Shown: positions 58,907 to 64,000 of the stretch, piece after piece
Numbering within the stretch: position 1 is the first letter of the stretch
Layout of the letters: the number at the start of each line of letters is the position of its first letter
Source of the DNA: Microbispora corallina
Lineage (GTDB): Bacteria; Actinomycetota; Actinomycetes; Streptosporangiales; Streptosporangiaceae
Length of the DNA: 64,000 nt
Assembly: GCF_016863035.1 (NCBI RefSeq)
Contig: NZ_BOOC01000001.1
Location: forward strand, 248,001 to 312,000
Direction of reading: 5' to 3'
Made by a program: the position numbers and the translations under genes
The notes under the pieces: generated by a model
Told to the model about the DNA's origin: nothing
The model's input: the letters and a program-made list of their open reading frames with translations, nothing else
The model's database searches: none

Positions 58907-60168
58907 CGCGCCCTCCTTCCGGCCGCCGGTCCCGGGACCGGCACGGCCATCTCGACCTCCGTGCCGGTGCCCGACGAGGTGATCGTCACCGTGCCGCCGA
59001 GCTCGGCCACCCTCCCCCTGATCGACCGGGCCACGCCCATCCGGCCGACGGCCGCGGCCTCCTCCAGCCGCCCCTCGGGGATGCCCGGGCCGTCGTCGCG
59101 CACCGTCACGATCACCCTCCCGTCGTCCTCCTCCACGAGGATCCACGCCCGCGCCCCGTCCGGGCAGTGCCGGGCCACGTTGTCGAGGGCGGCGCCGACG
59201 GCCGCCCGGACCTCCCCCGCCGTCCCCGGGGGCAGCGGCAGGGGCGTCGCGGGGACGGAGAGGGTGACCCGGGCGCCGCCGTACGGCCGGAGCAGCTCGC
59301 GCAGGTCGACGGGCGGCTCGGGCGCGCCGCCGTCAGCGCCCGCCGCACCCCGGTCCCGGCCGCCGCCTCCGCCTCGGTCACGGTCACGCCCACCGCCTCC
59401 GCCAGGGTGCCGGCCGCCGGCCGTGCCGGCCCGGGTCCTGGCGGCCGCCTCCTGATCGGACGGCGCCTGGACCAGAGCGCGCAGCGCGGCCTCCTGCTCC
59501 CCCGCGAGCCTGCCGAGCCCGGCAGCCTCCCCGCCGATCTCCGCGCCCCTGCGCTGCACGAGTGCGAGCACCTGGAGGACGGAGTCGTGGATCCCCCGGG
59601 CCAGCCGCTCCCGCTCGCGCCCCGCGGCCTCCAGCTCGACGGCCCGCTGCACGCGCTCCTCGGCCTCCCGTGCGAGCTGGGCGACGTGCCCCACCACGAC
59701 GCCCGCCATGAACATGAGGACGGCGCCGTTCACCGGGAGCGAGGCGAGGTCCAGCCCGCCCCTGCCGCGCAGCCACAGGTCGGCCACGGACACCAGCGCG
59801 GCGGCGACGGCGCCCGCGCGGCGGCCGCGGGCCACGCCCCAGGCCAGCACCGGGCCCGCCACCCAGGTCGCCGTCAGCGGCATCGCGCCCGACTGCGCGG
59901 CGGCGTCCGTCTGCGCGTACGGCGTGGCCAGCAGGCACGCGGACGTGACCGCGAGGTCGGCGGCGAGCAGGACCCATCCGCGGAGACCGGGGCGGGCCGG
60001 GTAGAGGACGGCGGCGGCCGCCGTCCAGGCCGTCATCACGCCCAGCACGGCCCACGACACGACGGGCACGGCGTAGCCCCCGGCCCTGACCAGAAGGAGG
60101 GCCGCGTACGCGAGCGAGGCGGCGCGGAAGACGGCGAGCGCCCGCCAGAACGGCCCCTCGATCCCCAT
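58903..60168 (-). CDS. macS: MacS-family sensor histidine kinase
   Basis: 421 residues. The MacS-like N-terminus MGIEGPFWRALAVFRAASLA leads into five or six membrane segments (to about residue 165), then a HisKA_3 domain with RLARGIHDSVLQVLALVQRR and a degenerate HATPase (DNVARH, VRDDGPGI, GVARSIRGRV). A Gly/Arg/Asp repeat linker (about residues 245-275, GGGGGRDRDRG) between the two is unusual. The ATG at 60168 is preferred; an upstream GTG-type extension is Arg-rich and unlikely. Confidence 0.87.
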   Translation of the reverse strand: MGIEGPFWRALAVFRAASLAYAALLLVRAGGYAVPVVSWAVLGVMTAWTAAAAVLYPARPGLRGWVLLAADLAVTSACLLATPYAQTDAAAQSGAMPLTATWVAGPVLAWGVARGRRAGAVAAALVSVADLWLRGRGGLDLASLPVNGAVLMFMAGVVVGHVAQLAREAEERVQRAVELEAAGRERERLARGIHDSVLQVLALVQRRGAEIGGEAAGLGRLAGEQEAALRALVQAPSDQEAAARTRAGTAGGRHPGGGGGRDRDRGGGGGRDRGAAGADGGAPEPPVDLRELLRPYGGARVTLSVPATPLPLPPGTAGEVRAAVGAALDNVARHCPDGARAWILVEEDDGRVIVTVRDDGPGIPEGRLEEAAAVGRMGVARSIRGRVAELGGTVTITSSGTGTEVEMAVPVPGPAAGRRAR

Positions 60169-60285
60169 CGCGCGCCCCCGCCTCTCTCCCGCGCCGGCGC
60201 CGACCGCACGCGCGCACGGCTCCCGCACGCGCACGAGGCCCGGACGTGCTCACGGCTGTGGGCCGCGCCGCCCCCGGACACGCGA

Positions 60286-60317
60286 ACGGCTCCCGCGCAC
60301 ATGATCGCGGGAGCCGT
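60286..60317 (-). terminator. Terminator of the phosphofructokinase gene
   Basis: ACGGCTCCCGCG / CGCGGGAGCCGT, a 12-bp perfect stem with an 8-nt loop, starts 18 bases after the stop. The stop itself lies in a TAAAGGCCTTTA palindrome. Confidence 0.8.
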
Positions 60318-60334
60318 ACGGCGGGTAAAGGCCT

Positions 60335-61360
60335 TTAGCCGAAGAAGACCTCGGCCTCCTCGTAGCGGGAGACCGGCACGGTCTTCAGCTGCGCCGTGGC
60401 CTCGTCGAGGCCGGCGCGGACGATGTCGGTGCCGCGCAGCGCCACCATCTTGCCGTAGTCGCCCTCGTGCACGGCGTCGATCGCGCCGAGGCCGAACCGG
60501 GTGGCCAGCACGCGGTCGTAGGCGGTCGGCGTGCCGCCGCGCTGGATGTGGCCGAGGACCGTGGTGCGGGCCTCCTTGCCGGTCCGCTTCTCGATCTCCT
60601 GGGCCAGCACCTCGCCGATGCCGCCGAGGCGGACGTGGCCGAAGGCGTCCAGCTCGCCGGCCTGCAGCGCCATCTGCCCCTCCATCGGGTGGGCGCCCTC
60701 CGCGACGACGATGATCGGCGCGTAGCGGGTCTTGAACCGCGACTCCACGTAGGAGCAGACGCGGTCGATGTCGAACGGCTTCTCCGGGATGAGGATGACG
60801 TTCGCCCCGGCGGCCATGCCGGCGTGCAGGGCGATCCAGCCGGCGTGGCGGCCCATGACCTCGCAGATCAGGGCGCGGTGGTGCGACTCGGCGGTGGTGT
60901 GCAGCCGGTCGATCGCCTCCATGGCGATGTTGACGGCGGTGTCGAAGCCGAAGGTGTAGTCGGTCGCGTTGAGGTCGTTGTCGATCGTCTTGGGGACGCC
61001 GACGACCTTGACGCCGCGGTCGTACAGCTGCTTGGCGACGCCGAGGGTGTCCTCGCCGCCGATGGCGATGAGGGCGTCGACGCCGTAGGAGACGAGGTTC
61101 TCCTTGATGCGCTCGACACCGTTCTCGATCTTGATCGGGTTGGTGCGCGAGGAGCCGAGGAGGGTGCCGCCGCGCGGCAGGATCCCCCGGACGGCCTCGA
61201 TGTCAAGCGGCATGGTGTCGCCCTCGAGCGGGCCGCGCCAGCCGTCGCGGAATCCGACGAACTCGTGCCCGTACACGCCGACGCCCTTGCGGACGACGGC
61301 GCGGATCACCGCGTTGAGGCCGGGGCAGTCGCCGCCTCCGGTAAGGACTCCAATACGCAT
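60335..61360 (-). CDS. 6-phosphofructokinase with pyrophosphate-type signature
   Basis: 341 residues, PfkA family group III. LTGGGDCPGLNAVIR, the catalytic PKTIDNDL (Asp127) and MGRHAGWIA are complete. The phosphoryl-donor site reads IGGEDTLG with Asp104 and Lys124; in the family Gly104 marks ATP enzymes, whereas Asp104 with Lys124 marks pyrophosphate-dependent ones such as that of Amycolatopsis methanolica. So it probably uses PPi reversibly. GGAGG precedes the ATG. Adjacent to macRS as in streptomycetes. Confidence 0.92.
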   Translation of the reverse strand: MRIGVLTGGGDCPGLNAVIRAVVRKGVGVYGHEFVGFRDGWRGPLEGDTMPLDIEAVRGILPRGGTLLGSSRTNPIKIENGVERIKENLVSYGVDALIAIGGEDTLGVAKQLYDRGVKVVGVPKTIDNDLNATDYTFGFDTAVNIAMEAIDRLHTTAESHHRALICEVMGRHAGWIALHAGMAAGANVILIPEKPFDIDRVCSYVESRFKTRYAPIIVVAEGAHPMEGQMALQAGELDAFGHVRLGGIGEVLAQEIEKRTGKEARTTVLGHIQRGGTPTAYDRVLATRFGLGAIDAVHEGDYGKMVALRGTDIVRAGLDEATAQLKTVPVSRYEEAEVFFG

Positions 61361-61592
61361 GACGGGTTCCTCCATAGGGATGCGTGCAGGTGGGACGCGG
61401 GGCCGGACCGAGCGCACGCGGGCGCCTCACCGAACGGCAATTGTGCCCCAGCCGAGGGCAATGGTCTAGACCAACAGCTGAGGCTACGCGACCGAGCCGA
61501 CCACGGACAACACAGTCTCCCACGCCGAGATCCCGGTGGTGCTCACGACGGTCCCGGTCGAACCCCTTCCGCGCCGATCACCGCGAGAGTAT

Positions 61593-61609
61593 GTTTGACG
61601 CAGTCAAAC
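61593..61609 (+). promoter_or_regulatory. Palindromic operator before the MarR-GNAT gene
   Basis: GTTTGAC-GCA-GTCAAAC, a perfect 17-bp palindrome 22 bases before the ATG, sits where an autoregulating MarR dimer would block transcription. The rest of the 271-base gap to the phosphofructokinase gene shows no gene. Confidence 0.65.
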
Positions 61610-61631
61610 GATTCTTTGAGGTGAGCAAGCG

Positions 61632-62540
61632 ATGGACATGGTGACCGAGGTCAGGGCGTTCAACCGCTTCTACACGGAGGTGATCGGGGTCCTGGGAGCC
61701 GGGATGCACGACTCGCCCTACTCCCTCACGGAGGCCAGGGTGCTGTTCGAGCTGGGCAGCCGTCCCTCGGCCGAGGTGGCCGACGTACGCGAGCTGCTGG
61801 GCCTCGACCCCGGCTACCTCAGCAGGATCCTGTCCAGGTTCGAGGCGGACGGGCTGGCCGCCCGCGAGCGGTCGCCCGAGGACGGCCGCCGCCAGGTCGT
61901 CGCCCTCACCGACCGGGGGCGGGAGACGTACCGGATGCTCGACGAGCGCGCGGCCGAGTCGGTGGGGGCGATGCTCTCCGCGCTCTCCGCCGAGGACCGG
62001 CGCCGCCTCGTCGGGGCCATGGCCGCGATCAGGGGACTGCTCGACCCCGGCGAGCGGCGGGAGGCGTACGTCATCCGCCCGCCGCGGCCCGGCGAGCTCG
62101 GCTGGGTGGTGCACCGGCACGGCGTGCTCTACGCCGAGGAGTACGGCTGGGGCGAGGAGTTCGAGGCGCTGGTCGCCCGGATCGTCGCCGACTACGCGGG
62201 CGACCACGACCCCAAGCGGGAGGCGCTCTGGATCGCCGAGGCCGGAGGCGTCCCGGCCGGGTGCGTGTTCTGCGTGCGCAAGGACGACGAGACGGCCCAG
62301 CTCCGCCTGCTCCTCGTGGAGCCGTCCGCGCGCGGGATGGGCATCGGACGCCACCTGGTCGACGAGTGCCTGAACTTCGCGCGGCAGGCCGGCTACCGGA
62401 GGATCATCCTGTGGACCCGCGACCCGCTGACGGCCGCCCGGCGCATCTACCTGGGGGCCGGGTTCGAGCTGGTCGAGGAGCAGCCCGGGGAGGAGTCGGG
62501 CATCCCGCTCACCAACCAGATCTACGCCCGCGACCTCTGA
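61632..62540 (+). CDS. MarR-type regulator fused to GNAT acetyltransferase
   Basis: 302 residues. The N-terminal winged helix (residues 1-135) has LTEARVLFELGS, LLGLDPGYLSRILSRFEADG and RQVVALTDRGRETYRMLD. The C-terminal acetyltransferase (150-302) has LRLLLVEPSARGMGIGRHLVD and ARRIYLGAGFELVEEQ. Such fusions are widespread in actinobacteria and of unknown target. A likely self-operator lies directly upstream. Confidence 0.92.
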   Translation: MDMVTEVRAFNRFYTEVIGVLGAGMHDSPYSLTEARVLFELGSRPSAEVADVRELLGLDPGYLSRILSRFEADGLAARERSPEDGRRQVVALTDRGRETYRMLDERAAESVGAMLSALSAEDRRRLVGAMAAIRGLLDPGERREAYVIRPPRPGELGWVVHRHGVLYAEEYGWGEEFEALVARIVADYAGDHDPKREALWIAEAGGVPAGCVFCVRKDDETAQLRLLLVEPSARGMGIGRHLVDECLNFARQAGYRRIILWTRDPLTAARRIYLGAGFELVEEQPGEESGIPLTNQIYARDL

Positions 62541-62555
62541 CCGCCGAATTCCCAC

Positions 62556-62580
62556 TATTCCTGATAGGGATTATGGAATA
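62556..62580 (+). promoter_or_regulatory. Promoter-proximal palindromes before ssuD
   Basis: TATTCC-N13-GGAATA, overlapped by CTAT-TCCTG-ATAG (62555-62567), lies 44-69 bases before the ssuD ATG in a locally AT-rich stretch. It may be a sulfur-responsive operator. No match to a named regulator is claimed. Confidence 0.4.
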
Positions 62581-62624
62581 ACATCCGTGCAGCCACTCCT
62601 CCAGAGAACAAGGCGGCGCGGTCC

Positions 62625-63818
62625 ATGCGGTTCCACTGGTTCCTCCCCACGTCCGGTGACGGGCACTTCGTCCGGCCCGCGACCACCACGGTCGCGGCCG
62701 GGCGGGCGGCGTCCCGGGCTCCCTCGCTCGCGTACCTCACCCAGGTCGCCTCGGCAGCCGAGGCGGCCGGGTTCGACGCGGCGCTCACGCCGGTCGGCGC
62801 CGGCTGCCCCCACCCCCTCGTGCTCTGCGCCGCCGTGGCGGCCCGGACCGAGCGGCTGCGGCTCCTCGTGGCGTTCCGGCCCGGCTTCACGCTGCCGACC
62901 CTGCTCGCGCAGCAGGCGCAGGCGTTCCAGGAGATCAGCGGCGGCCGGATGCTGCTCAACGTGGTCACCGGCGGCGACCCGCAGGAGCAGCGGGCGTACG
63001 GCGACTTCCTCGGCCACGACGAGCGATACGCGCGGACGGCCGAGTACCTCCACGTGCTGCGGCGCGCCTGGGAGGGCGTGCCGTTCGACTTCGCGGGCGA
63101 CCACTACCGGGTGGAGGGCGGCGGCCTCGCGACGCCGCTGGCCGATCCGCCCGAGATCTACTTCGGCGGCGCCTCCCCCGCGGCCGAGCGCGTCGCGGCC
63201 GGGCACGCCGACGTCCACCTGATGTGGGGCGAGCCGCCGGCCATGGTCGCCGAGCGGCTCGGCCGGATGCGCGCCCTCGCCGCGGAGACCGGCCGCACCC
63301 TCCGGTACGGCATCCGGCTGCACATCATCGCCCGCGACACCTCCGAGGAGGCGTGGGCGCACGCCCGGCGGCTGCTCGACGGGATGGACCCGGAGCGGAT
63401 CGCCGCCGTGCAGGCCCGGTTCGCCCGGATGGACTCGGTCGGCCAGCGGCGGATGACCGGCCTGCACGGCGGGTCGGCCGACCGGCTGGAGATCTCCCCC
63501 AACCTGTGGGCCGGCGTCGGGCTCGTCCGCGAGGGCGCGGGCACCGCGCTGGTCGGCAGCTACGACGAGGTGGCCGAGCGGATCAGGGAGTACGCCGCGC
63601 TCGGGCTGGAGGAGTTCATCGTCTCCGGGTGGCCGCACCTGGAGGAGGCGCTGCGGGTCGGCGACTTCGTCCTGCCCCGCCTCACGGCGTCGCCGTCCGG
63701 GACCGGCGCGTCCACGACCGCCTCGCCCGATGGTCCCTCCCGTGCCGGCGCGGCGCCCGCTGCCGGGACCGCGGCGGCGGGAGCCGGGACCGGCGCCCCG
63801 GTCACCTCGGCGGCATGA
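62625..63818 (+). CDS. ssuD: Alkanesulfonate monooxygenase-type LLM flavin-dependent oxidoreductase
   Basis: 397 residues. The luciferase-like barrel follows SsuD: MRFHWFLPTSGDG, GGRMLLNVVTGGDPQEQRAY, HDERYARTAEYL and PEIYFGGASPAAERVAA. With reduced FMN it would release sulfite from alkanesulfonates during sulfur starvation. The last 45 residues are Ala/Gly/Ser/Pro-rich, lacking family similarity. The stop overlaps the start of a permease gene (ATGA), as in ssu operons. Confidence 0.9.
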   Translation: MRFHWFLPTSGDGHFVRPATTTVAAGRAASRAPSLAYLTQVASAAEAAGFDAALTPVGAGCPHPLVLCAAVAARTERLRLLVAFRPGFTLPTLLAQQAQAFQEISGGRMLLNVVTGGDPQEQRAYGDFLGHDERYARTAEYLHVLRRAWEGVPFDFAGDHYRVEGGGLATPLADPPEIYFGGASPAAERVAAGHADVHLMWGEPPAMVAERLGRMRALAAETGRTLRYGIRLHIIARDTSEEAWAHARRLLDGMDPERIAAVQARFARMDSVGQRRMTGLHGGSADRLEISPNLWAGVGLVREGAGTALVGSYDEVAERIREYAALGLEEFIVSGWPHLEEALRVGDFVLPRLTASPSGTGASTTASPDGPSRAGAAPAAGTAAAGAGTGAPVTSAA

Positions 63819-64000
63819 GCGCCGTCTCCCCGGGCCGCGCCCCGTCACCGGGTCGCTCCCTGTCCCCGGACGGCCACGGCGTCTCCCCGGCCGGCCGCGT
63901 CGCCTCCCCCGGCGGCCGTACGCGGACGGTGCGGCCCGCCCTGCTCACGCTGGCGTCGGTGGCCGTGCTCGTCGGGGTGTGGCAGGTCGTCGCCATGGCC
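63815..64000 (+). CDS. ABC transporter permease, probably SsuC type (N-terminal fragment)
   Basis: 62 codons are visible before the window ends. A 38-residue Ser-Pro-Gly-Arg-rich cytoplasmic head, encoded by repeated CCCCGG-rich words, leads to the first membrane helix (LLTLASVAVLVGVWQVVAMA), which resembles the start of SsuC/TauC permeases. Coupling to ssuD supports an alkanesulfonate importer. The rest lies outside. Confidence 0.75.
   Translation, partial: MSAVSPGRAPSPGRSLSPDGHGVSPAGRVASPGGRTRTVRPALLTLASVAVLVGVWQVVAMA

Overview
The window is high-GC (roughly 72-74% by eye) actinobacterial chromosome, most likely from a member of the Streptosporangiales or a relative. The evidence is the gene set and its order: an actinobacterial IHF (mihF) beside gmk and rpoZ, a BldD with the c-di-GMP signature, PriA lacking helicase motifs, MacRS beside a phosphofructokinase, and a metF / polyprenyl synthase / Rv2175c-like / PASTA-kinase neighbourhood known from mycobacteria and streptomycetes. 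I see no rRNA, tRNA, CRISPR array, insertion sequence or prophage. Genes are dense, often joined by 4-base ATGA/GTGA overlaps, and several appear leaderless (a TANNNT -10 box 6-7 nt before the start codon).

Layout. 1-3645 (+): the end of a peptide-type ABC importer (binding protein tail, one permease, two ATPases). 3712-17776 (-): translation and housekeeping genes rpe, rsmB, fmt, def, two paralogous unknown proteins, priA, metK, coaBC, rpoZ, gmk and mihF, with one + strand membrane protein at 12659-13327. 17996-27827 (-): a complete de novo UMP operon, pyrR-pyrB-pyrC-carA-carB-pyrK-pyrD-pyrF in transcription order, lacking only pyrE, with a PyrR-binding RNA hairpin directly before the pyrR ribosome-binding site. 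28216-34752: bldD, arginine deiminase, a YciI protein, a HEPN protein behind a promoter carrying two LexA boxes, an L,D-transpeptidase, a YbaK protein, an acetyltransferase and metF. 34894-42820: polyprenyl synthase, thiE, an Rv2175c-like protein, an FAD reductase, a TPP riboswitch with thiO-thiS-thiG, and a PASTA kinase. 42902-51192 (-): purine-ring catabolism, uraD-uraH-urate oxidase-xanthine dehydrogenase (FAD and FeS subunits only)-oxoguanine deaminase-glycerate kinase-allB-allantoicase. 51317-64000: nfo, a LytS/LytTR two-component pair, a sulfite-oxidase-like protein, an attenuator-controlled DAHP synthase, thiI, MacRS, a phosphofructokinase with pyrophosphate-type residues, a MarR-GNAT fusion, and the start of an alkanesulfonate operon.

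The most interesting regulatory signals are a leaderless 23-codon leader peptide with consecutive Tyr-Val-Phe-Trp-Tyr codons and a 17-bp attenuator hairpin before aroF; a double LexA-box promoter (TTGACA-N18-TATGTT) that would drive a 46-codon leaderless ORF and the HEPN gene; the PyrR hairpin; and a thi-box whose 3' strand supplies the thiO ribosome-binding site. Oddities include a 38-residue insertion in the PriA zinc region, a possible non-canonical pyrD start, a missing molybdenum subunit gene replaced by short repeats, and several minisatellites at gene ends.
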